Source: Delphinapterus leucas
Lineage: Eukaryota; Chordata; Mammalia; Artiodactyla; Monodontidae
Direction of reading: 5' to 3'
Length of the DNA: 64,000 nt
NCBI RefSeq assembly: GCF_002288925.2
Contig: NW_022098069.1
Span: forward strand, 78,752,424 to 78,816,423
The position numbers were made by a program, and so were the translations under genes. This document shows positions 33,961 through 46,635 of the stretch, piece after piece. The notes beneath the pieces are model-generated. The model was not told where the DNA came from, did no database searches, and saw only the letters and a list, made by a program, of their open reading frames with translations. The first letter of the stretch is position 1. Every line of letters begins with the position of its first letter.

Positions 33961-36254
33961 ACCTTTTACTACACACTGTTTTTCTCCCCAGAATCATCAA
34001 TTGCTTCTGTGTTTTGGGATCATTTCCATGAGCATATTAATATGTCATGCAAGATATATAAATATCAAATTAAAAAGCAGCAGAAATAATGCAAATTCTC
34101 TTTGATCCAGTGTCAATCTTCAGCTACTATCTCATTTCTCTGTTATGCTTCTTATGTAAAATATACTGAACTCTCCAGGCAGGGTGTGTTATATCACTAG
34201 CAATCTCCAGGGCAGTTTCCTCAATTCTGAATCAATCTCTATACTACACTGACTATACTGAAGCAAAGTCATTGTCAGACAATAACTCCTATGTGCTTCA
34301 GAGAACCTAGGGTTCCTTTGATCCACCCTGGGCATAGTTACTCAAATCAGGGATATCATGCAGGCTGTTGAAATGTTCACAGCTGAAAATACAGTCGGAG
34401 GATTATTTACAATAGTAATTCATTCTTTTTTATTTCATATATGTTCAGTTTTCTAGTTTATTCAGTTCTTTGATGTAAGCTTATTCCATTTGGATTTGAA
34501 AGTATCTTATAAATAGCTGCATGTGTAATTTTGCTTTAAATTACTTTTTAATTTGTAGCTGTTTCACAGTAGTTTTCAAGACCAGTGAGGAGATTTTCAG
34601 TCCTTTTTTCAATAATTTTTTTTATGAATTCAGAAAGTTAACAGAGTTGATGTTTAGTACAGTTCCAGACTAATTTTGAACAAATTTCCGAACTAGAAAA
34701 AGAATCACAATACGAAAAAGTAATAGCATATTATAGTACAGAAAGCTAATTTCCTGTTGCTGTTACAGATTCACTCACTAAAAATGTCAGGACAATCTTA
34801 TTTCATAATTTTAACACAGTAGTGGAGAGCTGTTGTAATAGAGCAAGTATTATGATGATTAGGTTTTACTGAATAATGTGGTTCTTCAAAGGTGATAGTT
34901 GTGGATATTGATTTTCCAAATGGGTTGGGTCATTGAGTGAATGCAATTTGAAAAGGAACCAAATTAGTCTCTTGAATTTACCTGGGCCTGCTACCGGTAG
35001 AATACATTATCTGAGGAATCCCGTAGCTAAGTTTAACAGGTCAAGGACTCCCCCAGTCTGTTTGTACACTCCTGGAATTCTTTCTTAGTTAATGTTTACC
35101 TGTAAAGCCATAGATGACTGCAAGGAGTTGCTCAATGATTGATTTTCTTTGCTAAGATAAGCAAATTCCAGAATTGAACTGAGAATGCAAAGCTTTTTGA
35201 TTCATATTACAAAATGAAGAAGTAGGATGTTGATTACATTGTGCAAATATAAGTTATTATTGGGAGATAAGATAGAAATATTTCTGCTGAGACGACTGAC
35301 ATAAGAGTGAAACAAATAAATATTCCTCAACAGAAAACACCTTCATGTGAAAGGCAGTACATTATTCTTTAATTCCTATTAAGCAAAAAAGACCTCATTC
35401 ATTGAGACTACTGCAAATGCAGTCAAATTAGTGAACTGTTATGTTTCTAAGATTCTAAGCATATTTATTTTTTCATATTTCAATCTTTCTGAAATTGGAA
35501 TATCATTCAGTGTGCATATTTAATGTAGAGTGTTTCCATTTCATGTTACTAATTGATGATATACTTTACAATCCATAGGAAAAAATTAAATTCTATGGAA
35601 ATATCATTTATTTTTAAATATTGTTATGAACTATTTATAGTATAAAGAAAAGATCAGGGATAAGAAATGCCCAATACTAATATTTTGTTTTATTTTCATG
35701 TAACAAAAACAAAAGGTAAATTTGAATGTTTCTCTCTGTATGTCTGACATATTTCAAGTTTCTTTTCTGCATCTATTAGGAGTAGTAGATGGAGAAAAGA
35801 AATTTGAAAAAATCTCGAGTTGACAGGTACCATTCATGTGCATGTTTTTATACTACTATTCATAAAAATTCATACTATATATAAAGTATATATTTATATA
35901 CTATAGAATTATATATAATATATACATGTTGAATATTGTATTCAATTCTAACATACTTTTATATATTTAATGTCTGTGAAATTACAGTCATTGGCATCTT
36001 AAAACAACAAATGGCAATATTTTGTTTTATTTTATGGTAAATAATATGAGTATGTTATTTTATCTTCATGTTTGGTGTCATTTATTTTATTCTAGTTTTT
36101 ATTGATGTTTATAATATACTTTATTCATTCATTTTAATCAATCTCCTTTCTCTCTGGTAAAGGTTATGTTTTATTTCACTTTATAATTCACATGGTGAAG
36201 TTTCAATTATTACCTGGCCACAGAAGGTTCATATTTATTTATACTTCTTAGCAT
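33961..36254. other. Largely unique DNA
   Basis: No mobile element recognised. 34880-35380 has balanced composition and low simple-repeat content ('cctgggcctgctaccggtag', 'gcaaggagttgctcaatgat') and looks like possible conserved non-coding sequence. 35865-35935 is a TA-rich tract. Confidence 0.45.
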
Positions 36255-36325
36255 AGCAGGCATACACACACATTCATATATATATACAAACATATATATG
36301 TATACATATATATGTGCATAAGTAT
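36255..36325. repeat. CA/TA simple repeat
   Basis: 'acacacacattcatatatat' followed by alternating 'catatatatgtatacatata' units. Confidence 0.75.
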
Positions 36326-39129
36326 TTCAGTTTTGAATAATTTTTAAATATTGAGTAATCAAGTATCTCTTTGTCAATTCCTTCATTTTAGTATTTTGCA
36401 ACTGCTGTATGTTCTATCAAGTCATTTTATCATCTATTTCACTTACTCATTATTTCTCAGTGCAGTGTTTTGGAAACTATCTTCCATTTCACAACTCTTT
36501 TTCACTATCCACTAAAGGATTTATGCTCTCAACTGAGTCATTTTTATTTCAATATTTATTACTTTTATTTCCAACATTTATAATTGAATTTTTTTTTCCT
36601 GTAATTTGGTTATGCCAGATTGTTTATTTTCTCTTTTATAGGTCCTGATGTATAATTACCTACTCATTTTTGTTATTACATCTTAATACTATCTTAATTT
36701 CACATTTTTACTATAACTTTGGTGGTTAACATGCATGTTATATAATTTTCACATATTGTGATAGTATAAATACTTTGCTGCATTCTTGAAAATACTAGAA
36801 TCTTAGATGGCCTGTTGTATTATTACATTTTGATTCTACATATATTACATGACAGCCAACATAAAGTATAGTGTAATGTATACCCAACATTATGGCCCAT
36901 GTACTTTTACCCTTTTAATTGCTTTTTGTTCCTTCCTTTATTTTAATGTTGCTTTGTGGTATTATACACTATACTACATAAAATATGCCTATTAGGTTTC
37001 AAATAAAAATTTCTTTGTGAGAGAAAAGGCTTAACCTCACATCAATTATTGTTTTTCAGAGGTGAGCCATATACCACAAGAAATCCACCACTACTCAACT
37101 ACTGCCAGACTAGAGTTAAGTTCCATTCTTCAGTCTGAGTTTTTGTTTTTTAGTGGACATTGAGATGTATATTCAGTTGAGTAATCTCTTTAAAATTTGG
37201 ATCCAACGCAGTATCTTTTTTTAAAAAGATGAGATATTTTAAAGTGAAATCTTATATATCAACTTAACTTGATGTCTCTTATTTCTTATTTAATTTGAAA
37301 CTTACAAATTAAGCAGGCATGTGCGAAGGTGTTTCAGTATCTTAAAACTCAATACTTAAATATTTGTTTGAATACGTTATAGTCAATAAACAGAAATAAA
37401 ATTGCAAAATTCAATCAGTTACTAATAAGTAGACATTACTCTCATATAAATTTTGAATTGGCTGAAAAGTCATAGTGTGAAAATAGATACTCACAGCAGA
37501 TATCCAGCCAACACTCATGGAGTTATAAGTAAGTTTTAAGTAAGTTATAGGCTGTTTTTGTTTTTTTCTGAATGAAGAGATATTTCATCTTTTTTGTTTA
37601 GTTCCACTGTAGTGTACTGGAGGCTAAAAAAGGTGGATTTTATCTATGTACACTTTCAAACACATAAACAGGTATTTTCATGAATCCAGGTTTTTTATTC
37701 ACCTTCTCCTAATGATATGTGTTGTGATTTATCAAACACAAATAAAACCTGCTGCCTAACCTATTAGAATTTAAATCCTAAAACTCTGGTGGCTTTAATA
37801 TAATTTTCATATACTTTCCTTGTACCTCAATTTCCTTAATAATTTTTTAGACTGATTAATTTGATTTAAGTTAAATTAAATGGCTTTACATTTATTTTTG
37901 GTGTGGGACTTGGAGTTTAAAACAGAAGTGAAATAAGGCATAACCACACAAATATATAAAAGAGAATCATTCATAGCCAAAATATGCTGTTTTCCTTTAT
38001 CCTTCAGAAAAGAATGTTCTTTTTCCAATAACACTTGAAGAAACCATAGAGCATATTTACTAAAGTTGATTTTTTTAAAATCTGATTATATTATTTTAGG
38101 AAAAGGAACAGTTGGAGAACATCTACTTTCGCCAATATTTGTGTCCTCCCTATAACTGATACACACTTCTGTAAAGAAGTGAAAATCATCGTATGTTACT
38201 TTCAAAACGTGGGAATAGCAAATGAAATTGTGTGTGTTTTTAAATATTTTATTCTTTCAGTCATTTGCAGAGAGCTCATCATTTGTGTTCACAGCATTCA
38301 AGAGAATGGTATAGAAATTACAATATAAAAATACATAAAGAGAAATATGATATAAAGAATTCTTCTTTGAGATATCACAGGCTGATGGATAAAAAAATAA
38401 AGAAAAAATTACCTGTTTCTACTGACAGTAATGGTTTTCTAGGTAATTCATACCAATCTTCTCCACAAGGACAACTGTAAAAGATGAACAAATGCCTTTA
38501 AAAATAAATGTACATGAACAAATTCAAGAGATGACAAAGCAGTGAAGAATTATGTTGCAGTTAGGACCATTCTTCCCCTTGGAGTATCTGGTAATTTTGA
38601 AAAGGTTGCTGAAAGGCTGACAAACTGAGGAGTGAAAACTGAAACTTGAATGGAAGTTAGTGAACAAAATAGAGTCTAGATTAGGACAAGAGCATGCTAC
38701 AATTTTGGGGTTACAGTAAATCAGAAGGAGTACAGCTTTCATAAGAAATGATGCACATCTTAAAATTATCTCCATAATCAAAACTGGGTTAAGGTGATCT
38801 TGGATTGCTTCTACCTCCGACAACTTGTGAGAGGCAAAATTACATTGTATTTGAAGAAAGTTACTATCATTCTTGCTCAGATTTTTCATATACAGCATAT
38901 AGATTCTTTAAAAATCGCCAGATATCAGAGGAAATAAGGACACTTGTTTCCTTATAAGGAAATAAGGTGTCAACACATATTAAATATGGAGATCAACACA
39001 CATTAAAATAGATTCAAATAGGGTTTAGATAAAGGAGTTTTCAGACACCTTTAAAATAATTATATTATTGGGTATTTTGAAAATGAAGAAACATATGAAA
39101 ATACTAGAAGTAAAAAGTGCAGAATCCAG
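36326..39129. other. AT-rich DNA, mostly unassigned
   Basis: 36370-36660 is T-rich and reads like a much-decayed antisense L1M 5' segment ('tatttcacttactcattatt', 'tatttccaacatttataatt'), but too weakly to call. The rest has no recognised repeat. Open stretches near 38265-38480 (+) and 38524-38898 (-) are not supported by any family resemblance. Confidence 0.4.
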
Positions 39130-40073
39130 TAATGAACATGTGGAATCTGAAATTAAAAACACAATACCACTGTTCACATTATAGCCCCCCCAAACCCAAA
39201 ACATTAAGGTATAAATCTATTAAAATATTTACAAGATCTATATAAGGAAAATTACAAACTTTGATGAAATAAAGCAAAGGATGGAATTAATGAAGAGCTA
39301 TTCTATGTCCAGGAATAGCGAGAGCTAACATTGTCAAGATGTCAGCTATTCCTGACTTGATGTACAGATTTAATGAAATCTCCATTAAAATCCATTAAAA
39401 AGGGAAGTTATTTTATGGATATTGACAAGCTAATTCTAAAGTTTATGTGGAGAGACAGAAGGCCCACAATAGCCAAATAATATTGAAGGAAAAGAACAAA
39501 GTCAGAGAATTGACACTACCTGACTTCTAGAATTACTATAAAGCCACACTAATCAAGACTGTGATATTGGTGAGAGACTAGTCAAAGAGATAAATGGAAC
39601 AGAATAGAGAGTTCAGACATAGACCCACACAATTAAAGTCAACTGAACTTTGAAAAAAAGAGCAAAGGCAATACAGTGAAGAAAAGATACTCTTTTCAAC
39701 ACATGGTCCTGGAACAACTGGACATCCATGTGCAAAAAAAATGAATCTAGACACAGACTTTACATCCTTCACAAAAACTTAGTAAAATGGATCATAAACC
39801 AAAATGTAAAATGCGAAATTATAAAATTCCTAGAAGGTAATATAGGAGAAAATCTAGGTGACCTGTGTGTAGTGATGACTTGTTAGATACAACACCAGAG
39901 GCACAATCCATGGGAGAAATAATTGATGAGCTAGATTTCATTAAAATTAAAAACTTCTATTATGCAAAAGGCAATGTAGAGAGAAAGAGAAGACATGCTA
40001 CAGATTGGTAAAAAATACTTGCAAAAGACATACCTGATTAAAAAAACTTATCTAAGACATATAAAGGATTCTT
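39130..40073 (+). mobile_element. Old L1 ORF2, left part of an interrupted element
   Basis: The order follows ORF2 after the RT: 'aagatctatataaggaaaat' (DLYKENYK), 'gtttatgtggagagacagaa' (FMWRDRR), 'cacactaatcaagactgtga' (ATLIKTV), 'cctggaacaactggacatcc' and 'tagatttcattaaaattaaa' (DFIKIK). Broken in all frames. It continues at 41082 after an interruption; the shared duplicated flank is acatataaaggattctt at 40057-40073. Confidence 0.82.
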
Positions 40074-40693
40074 TTTAAATTTATTTTACTGAAGTATAGT
40101 TGACTTACAATGTTGTTTTAATTTCTGTAAAGCAAAGTGATTCATTATACATATACAAATACACTTTTTCATATTCTTTTCCATTATGGTTTCTCAAAGA
40201 ATATTGAATATAGTTCCCTGTGCTGTACAGTACGACCTTGTTGTTTATCCAGTCTATGTATAATACTTTGCATCTGCTAATCCCAAACTCCCAGTCCATC
40301 CCTCTCTCAACCCCTGTCCCCTTTGGCAACCACAGTCTGTCCTCTATGTCTGAGAGTCTGTTTCTGTTTCTTAGATATGTTCATCTGTGTCATATTTTAG
40401 ATTCTACATATAAGTGATTCATATGGTATTTGTCTTTCTCTTTCTGACTTACTTCATTTAGTATGATAATCTCTAGGTCCATCCATGTTGCTGCAAGTGG
40501 CATTCTTTTTTATGGCTGAGTACTATTCCATTGTATATATGTACTACATCTTCTTTATCCATTCATCTGTTGATGGACATTTAGGTCGTTTCCATGTCTT
40601 AGCTATTGTAAATAGTGTTGTAATGAACACTGGGGTGCATGTATATTTTCAAATTGGAGTTTTCTCTGGATATATGCCCAGGAGTGGGATTGC
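40074..40693 (-). mobile_element. L1 3' end, left arm of a head-to-head pair
   Basis: In reverse complement this is an L1 3' UTR with the end of ORF2. It has a T-rich end at 40074, then 'tatagttgacttacaatgtt', 'ccctgtgctgtacagtacga', 'tggctgagtactattccatt' and 'gcccaggagtgggattgc' at 40678-40693 (the AIPLLGIYP region). It stops abruptly where a + strand L1 tail begins. It differs in sequence from the right arm, so the two arms are not copies of one RNA. Confidence 0.85.
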
Positions 40694-41066
40694 ATAAGAT
40701 AAATATGTGATATTGCTTATATATAGAATCTAAAAAAATGGTACAAATAAACTTATTTACAAAACAGAAAGTCACAGATGGAGAAATCAAACTTATGGTT
40801 ACTAAGGGGGAAAGGTGGGGAGAGGGATAAATTGGGAGATTGGGATTGACATATGCACACTACTATATATAAAATAGATAACTAATAAGAATCTAGTGTA
40901 TAGCACAAGGAACTCTACTCAGTACTCTGTAATGACCTATATGGGAAAAGAATCTAAAAAGGAGTGGATATATGTGTATGTATGTTTAACTCATTCATTT
41001 GCTGTACAGCAGAAACTAACACAACATTGTAAATCAACTCTACTGCAATAAAAATTAATTTAAAAA
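40694..41066 (+). mobile_element. L1 3' UTR, right arm of a head-to-head pair
   Basis: 'gatattgcttatatatagaa', 'acttatggttactaaggggg', 'agcacaaggaactctactca' and 'gtaaatcaactctactgcaa' form an L1 3' UTR ending in an A-rich tail at 41066. The following acataaagaattctt (41067-41081) matches the flank at 40057-40073 apart from a 2-base gap and one change. Both arms therefore lie between one target-site duplication. Confidence 0.85.
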
Positions 41067-41081
41067 ACATAAAGAATTCTT

Positions 41082-41890
41082 AAAGGTCAATGAAAATGAA
41101 CTACCCAATTAAAAAATGAGCAAAAGATCTGAATCAACAACTCACCAAAGAAGATATACATTTGGCAAACAAGCATATGAAGAAGTGTTCAGCATCATAT
41201 GTCATTAGGAAATTGAAAAGTAAAACAATAGTGAGGTAAGATTACATAATGACTAGAACACCCAACATCCAAAACAGTGACACATCAAAAGTTGGTGAGG
41301 ATGTGAAGCAACAGAAACGCTCATTCTTTTCTGGTAGCAATGCAAAATGTAACAACGACTTTGAAAGTCAATTTGGAAGTTTCTTAGAAAACTAAATGTA
41401 CTCCTACTATATGATTCACCAAATGCATCCTTGGTATTTACCTGAAAGACCTGAAAACTTACATCCACTCAAAAATCTGCACATGGATATTTATAGCAGC
41501 CTTATTCATAATTGCCAAAACTTGGAAGCAACCAAGATGCCACATCTTCAGTAGGTGAACAGAGAAATAAATTGTGGTGCATCCACAATGGGATATTACT
41601 CAGCACTAAAAAGAAATGAACTATCAAAGCATGAAAAATATGGAGGAAGCTTAATGCATATTACTAAGTGAAAAAAGTCAGTCTAAAAAGGCTATGTATA
41701 ATGATTCCAATTATATGATATTCTTAAAAAGACAAAACTATGGATATTGTAAAAGGATCCATGATTACCAGGGATTAGGGGAGAAGGAAGGATGAATAGG
41801 TAGATTATAAATCTTTCAAAGGAAAATTACATATGAGAATAACTTATATACTATGCAGTAATATGTGAGTCTATTTTCATGATCTTAATG
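41082..41890 (+). mobile_element. Old L1 ORF2 and 3' UTR, right part of the interrupted element
   Basis: It continues the element at 39130-40073: 'ccaattaaaaaatgagcaaa', 'gcatatgaagaagtgttcag' (HMKKCS), 'agccttattcataattgcca', 'gatattactcagcactaaaa' and the 3' UTR with 'gattaccagggattagggga'. It ends near 41890. Confidence 0.82.
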
Positions 41891-42129
41891 TCAGAAACAA
41901 TATATTGAACGAGAAACCAAAGTCCTGGTCTAAGGAAATAGTAATAAACTGGATTACAGTCTTTAATTAAGCCATTCCATATACCATCAGCCTTTCAGAA
42001 ATTCATACAATCTGATGACTCTCAAATACCAATCACTGTCCCAGAACTACACGACTAAAAGCTTACAGGTCATCTACAAAGGAATGTCACATCCTTCCAA
42101 CTGCTAATGTATACAAAATACAAATAACA

Positions 42130-42555
42130 ATACCCACCGCAGTGTTCTCAGTATTTCTGCATGGGTGACTGGAAGTGGAGAAAGGCTTGCTGGAAAAAAG
42201 ATGTGATGGCCTGGGTCTTAAGGAAAGCATCTAGCTTAAATAAGTGGAAAATAATAATTCATTATAGAAAGGCATAACAGTCTGAGCAAAGTGAAAGTTT
42301 CTTGTTGTTTTGTTTATGATGGTGTTGTTTTCCATTTTTTGGACAATGATTTGGGTAAAAATTAAAGTTCCTTTGGAGTCTGTAGGCAGGTACTGGGTTC
42401 TCAGGATGACAATCCCAAGGAAAATTAAACAGAGATTTATGTAGGGGTCTCATAACAAAGCGTTTGATAGCAGAATAAGAAGCCTGGATTTTATGATCAC
42501 AGAAAAGCCACTAAAGATTTTTCAGCAGTGAAATCACATGAACTCAATGACTATT
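42130..42555 (-). repeat. L2 LINE fragment
   Basis: 'agcctggattttatgatcac', 'aaaagccactaaagattttt' and 'cagcagtgaaatcacatgaa' are the reverse complement of the L2 body (..gtcactcccctgcttaaa..tggcttcccattgc..agaataaaatcca..). The left part is weaker. Confidence 0.55.
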
Positions 42556-42557
42556 TT

Positions 42558-42662
42558 GTAGAAACTGTGGGCAAATAACCTCTCTGAGCTTCCATTTTTA
42601 TACTGTAAAACAAGGAGTAATAATACCTGCCTCATTGGGTAGCAGCTTTGGAATTAAATATT
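42558..42662 (+). repeat. MIR SINE
   Basis: 'gggcaaataacctctctgag', 'cttccatttttatactgtaa' and 'agtaataatacctgcctcat' follow MIR in order. Confidence 0.7.
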
Positions 42663-43966
42663 GATTTTAGTATTTAATGCCTATTGATTCACACAAGAAA
42701 AATATAACAATAACTCCAATAGTTTGAATCTGGACAATAAAGAATAAATGTGACGCCATTATCAGATAAAGGGAAAGAACAAAAAAATAAGAGAAGTAGG
42801 AAAAACAGGAAGAGAAAAAGAAGAGAGAGATATGGAAAAAGAAGAATAAATAGGAATAAATGAGCAAGGGGAGAAATGGGAAAAGATTGACAAGGAAATA
42901 AAGGGGTTGAGGAAAGATATGATGAAGGAGGAATGATTAGCTTAAATTTAATAGGATTTTGGGATGATGGCAAGATTCTAAAGTAAATGTTGAGCAGATA
43001 TTTATGACTAGAGGTCAGACAATAAGCTCTGGAACTGTGATGTGAGAGTTATCCTTATAAAGGCAAAAGGCCACAATGATAATGGGAGTTTAGGGCAAGA
43101 GACTATAAATTTAAAAGAAAAAGGGGAAGAACAGAGAGAAGTTAGAGAAGAGGAAAGCAGCTTAGGACTGAAGATAATCTAGAGACTATTTTTAGGAAGT
43201 CAAAAAGAATATAAGTTGAAAATGTAATTGATTTTTTTCAATTTTATATACTGTGGATGTCAAGGAAAATGAGGGATTTGTGAGATACGTCTGATCTAAG
43301 AAAGTGCAGTTTTATTAACACAGTGGATTCAGAAGTAAATTGCAAGGAATTATGGTTGAAATGGGAAACATAGAGTGTATGACCATCTCCTAAGAAATTG
43401 AACAATTAAAGAAAAAGTTTGAATAAAAATTTAACTTGAGCTGTGCGTGAATTAAAAAAAAAATAGTGTCAGGAATGAGAACAGGACATTTTGGGGAATC
43501 AAAAGTAATGGAAATGGTAGAAAATGAGACAATACAGCTATGAAGGATGGCTGGTGGGTAGATGACAGATAACATGATGTTTTGGAAGGAGGCAGGAAGG
43601 AATAAAAGGAGAACAGACAAAGCAGTCACAATTAAAGAAGCACAAATGGTGCATCTAAGCTGAGAGTGGAAATGTAAAGAAGAATCACACAGTTTGCTTG
43701 CTGAGAGACTTGCCCAAGATCAGAGGAGGTTAAGAGATGTTTCCTAGGATATAGCATGATGTTACAAAATAAATGGTTTTGTTACTGAATTACCAAGGGA
43801 AAGCACTTTTGGCTTTTCTGTATCAAGCCTAAAGATAACTTCTTTACTAATTTTTCTATCTGGTAGAAAGTACTAGTAGTTTATTCATCTTGTGAAGAGG
43901 TGAGAAAACACAAGAAGATTTTAAAAGAATCCTCAACATTGAGACAAGTTTCTGTAATTTTGCTTC
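42663..43966. other. Unassigned DNA with a purine-rich tract
   Basis: 42775-42935 is almost entirely A and G on the + strand (AGAGAAAAAGAAGAGAGAG-type sequence). The rest, 43000-43960, is A/G-biased without a family assignment. A short MIR-like phrase (gagacttgcccaagatcaga) lies at 43706-43725. Confidence 0.55.
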
Positions 43967-43980
43967 AACAAAAGAAAATT

Positions 43981-44187
43981 TTTTTTTTTTTTTTTGCGGT
44001 ACGCGGGCCTCTCACTGCCGTGGCCTCTCCCGCCGCGGAGCACAGGCTCTGGACGCGCAGGCCCAGCGGCCCTGGCTCACAGGCCCAGCCACTCCACGGC
44101 ACGTGGGATCCTCCCGGACCGGGGCACGAACCCGCGTCCGCTGCATCAGCAGGCAGACTCTCAACCACTGCGCCACCAGGGAAGCCC
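43981..44187 (-). mobile_element. CHR-type SINE, short form, with target-site duplication
   Basis: T run, then gcggtacgcgggcctctcac, very CpG-rich body, and end caccagggaagccc at 44187. The flanks aacaaaagaaaatt (ending 43980) and aacaaaagaaatt (44188-44200) are near-identical, giving the target duplication. The head keeps most CpGs, so this is among the younger copies. Confidence 0.95.
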
Positions 44188-44200
44188 AACAAAAGAAATT

Positions 44201-44524
44201 TTATAGTTAGATTATTAAGTACTTCAATCTAAAAAGATGTCTAAGTGTCAAGCAAAGTAAATTCTATTAAAGAGAAAACTAAGTCCCTGTGAATCTTTCC
44301 TAACACTTTCTAGGAAGATATAATCAATGTGGTGTACTTGTAAATATTCCCAGGAGAAAAACAGGATGTTTAGAAATAAAGAATCTAAATTTCTCATTAC
44401 TGTCCAGTATCATTGAAAATTCATCAAGCTAGCTCAACCATAAAGCAAATAAATCTACTTAAACAGTTCATTCTCTTTTTTTTAATCTTATGCTATTTTA
44501 GAGAAGAAAGATATGAAATCATCT
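44201..44524. other. AT-rich DNA without a recognised feature
   Basis: No coding or repeat signal apart from short A and T runs. Confidence 0.5.
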
Positions 44525-45592
44525 CTTTTTTTAACATCTTTATTGGAGTATAATTGCTTTACAATGTTGTGTTACTTTCTGCTGTATAACAAAGTGAATG
44601 TATACGTATATCCCCATATCCCCTCTCTCTTGGGTCTCCCTCCCACCCTCCCTATCCCACCCCTCTTGGTGGTCACAAAGCACCAAGCTGATCTCCCTGT
44701 GCTATTCAGCTGCTTCCCACTAGCTACCTATTTTACATTTGGTAGAGAATATATGTCCATGCCACTCTCTCACTTTGTCCCAGCTTACCCTTCCCCCTCC
44801 CTGTGTCCTCAAGTCCATTCTCTACATCTGCATCTTTATTCCTGTCCTGCCCCTAGGTTCTTCAGAACTATTTTTTTTTCAGATTCCATATATATATGTT
44901 AGTATACGGTATTTGTTTTTTATCTTTCTGACTTACTTCACTCTGTATGACAGACTCTACATCCATCCACCCCACTACAAATAACTCAATTTCGTTTCTT
45001 TTTATGGCTGAGTAATGTTCCATTGTATATATGTGCCACATCTTTTTTATGCATTCATCTGTCGATGGACACTTAGATTGCTTCCATGTCCTGGCTATTG
45101 TAAATAATGCTGCAATGAACATTGTGGTACATAACTCTTTTTGAATTATGGTTTTCTCAGGGTATATGGCCAGTAGTGGGATTGCTGGGTCATATGATAG
45201 TTCTATTTTTAGTTTTTTAAGGAACCTCCATACTTTCTCCATAGTGGCTGTATCAATTTACATTCCCACCAACAGTGCAAGAGGGTTCCCTTTTCTCCAC
45301 ACCCTCTCCAGCATTTATTGTTTGCAGATTTTTTGATTATGGCCATTTTGACCAGTGTAAGGTAATACCTCATTGTAGTTTTGACTTGCATTTCTCTAAT
45401 GATTAGAGATGTGAGCATCCTTTCATGTGTTTCTTGGCAATCTGTATACCTTCTTTGGAGAAATGTCTATTTAGGTCTTCTGCCCATTTTTGGATTGGAT
45501 TGTTTGTTTGTTTTTTGTTATTGAGCTGCATGAGCTGCTTGTATATTTTGGAGATTAATCCTTTGTCAGTTGCTTCATTTGCAAATATTTTC
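44525..45592 (-). mobile_element. Younger L1 3' end (ORF2 C-terminus and 3' UTR)
   Basis: The T-rich 3' end is at 44525, followed by the 3' UTR in reverse complement with the C-rich tract 'cctccctatcccacccctct' at 44647-44666. ORF2 C-terminus in 44868-45418: [64 protein letters not shown] and KKMWHIYTMEHYSAIKRNEI. The cysteine motif residues are present; a frame break lies at about 45225. It ends near 45592 within [19 protein letters not shown] sequence. 5'-truncated. Confidence 0.92.
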
Positions 45593-46635
45593 TAATATTC
45601 CTTCTGCAGCAAGCAATTCTTGACGATTATATTATACCATTTACTTGTACTATAAAAATGTTCATATTTTTTTCCAAAAGACAATCATAAGATTTTACTC
45701 CTTGCACTAGTCAATCCTAGAATAGGTATATACTTGACATTGTATTTATAAATTGGAAAAGGGGAAGCATCATATAAATACTTCTATTTAAGTTAGTCAC
45801 TGAATAGCTTTGTATCCAAGATGGGAGTAGATGTTTAACAATGAGGAAATAAATATTAATAGCGTAACTCTTTGCCTAGTAGGTTCAAATATGAACTGTA
45901 ATAACTTCATAAGTATAAATTTTTTGACTAAATTATTAAAATTCATTAAGTCTGTATATTTTTTCCAAATAAAAGCAGGCAAATAACAAAACAAACTCAG
46001 TTGCCACAAGGACATGTAATTTTACAAGTATAATGTTAATGGCTTCATGGCTAAAATTTGATATAATTTTATATCGGCAAAATATTTGGATATTTTTGCT
46101 GTGACTTGGAAGAAGTGTAATATTTCATTAGTCTTTATATTTGTTCTCCAGAACTGGAATAATGTATTTCAGTATAAAACATGCATTATACTCAGCCAAT
46201 CAATAAACTAAATACGCATGGAACACACTCAGATACACATCACTATATTGTTTTGCTTTAAACCCTCTGCAAATTCTGGTTCTGCTGACCACCAACATAT
46301 GGAGGAGTTTTAGAGCTCTTTTTGCTCCTTAATACAAGGAGGAAAGACCAGAGTTTAAATTACCACATAGACATGAAGTAAGCTAAGGAGACTACCTACT
46401 TATGGAGCCTAAGAAAAATGTGAGAGAGAGCCCAACAGAGAGACTATGTTCCTTCCAGTGATGACAAATAAAAATATGATTTCCTAAACATGTTCATATC
46501 ATCCAGCCCTCTCCTTTGAGGAAGGATGAAGGTGTTAGGGGGTATAGCAACAAGACCTTGTATAGTTTGACATACTGCTAGAAGCATCAGGGCCTAAAAT
46601 TGAACATTTAATGAAATACCATTGAATGAGGAAAT
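45593..46635. other. Unassigned AT-rich DNA
   Basis: No gene or repeat recognised. 46240-46560 is more mixed in composition but has no match that I can name. Confidence 0.5.

Noticed and set aside
38265..38480. Plus-strand open frame of 71 codons preceded by a pyrimidine tract and AG
   Set aside because: There is no recognisable domain or start context, and the Lys/Ile-rich composition is typical of AT-rich chance frames; splice-like words are common.
42689..42973. Minus-strand open frame, Phe/Leu/Ser-rich, like a membrane protein
   Set aside because: It is the pyrimidine-strand translation of the purine-rich tract at 42775-42935.
43900..44232. Open frames across CHR SINEs (here, and at 8820, 11264, 13261, 49520, 51933 and 62208)
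   Set aside because: They are translations of the GC-rich SINE body in several frames; the same peptides recur at each copy, and no independent gene is implied.
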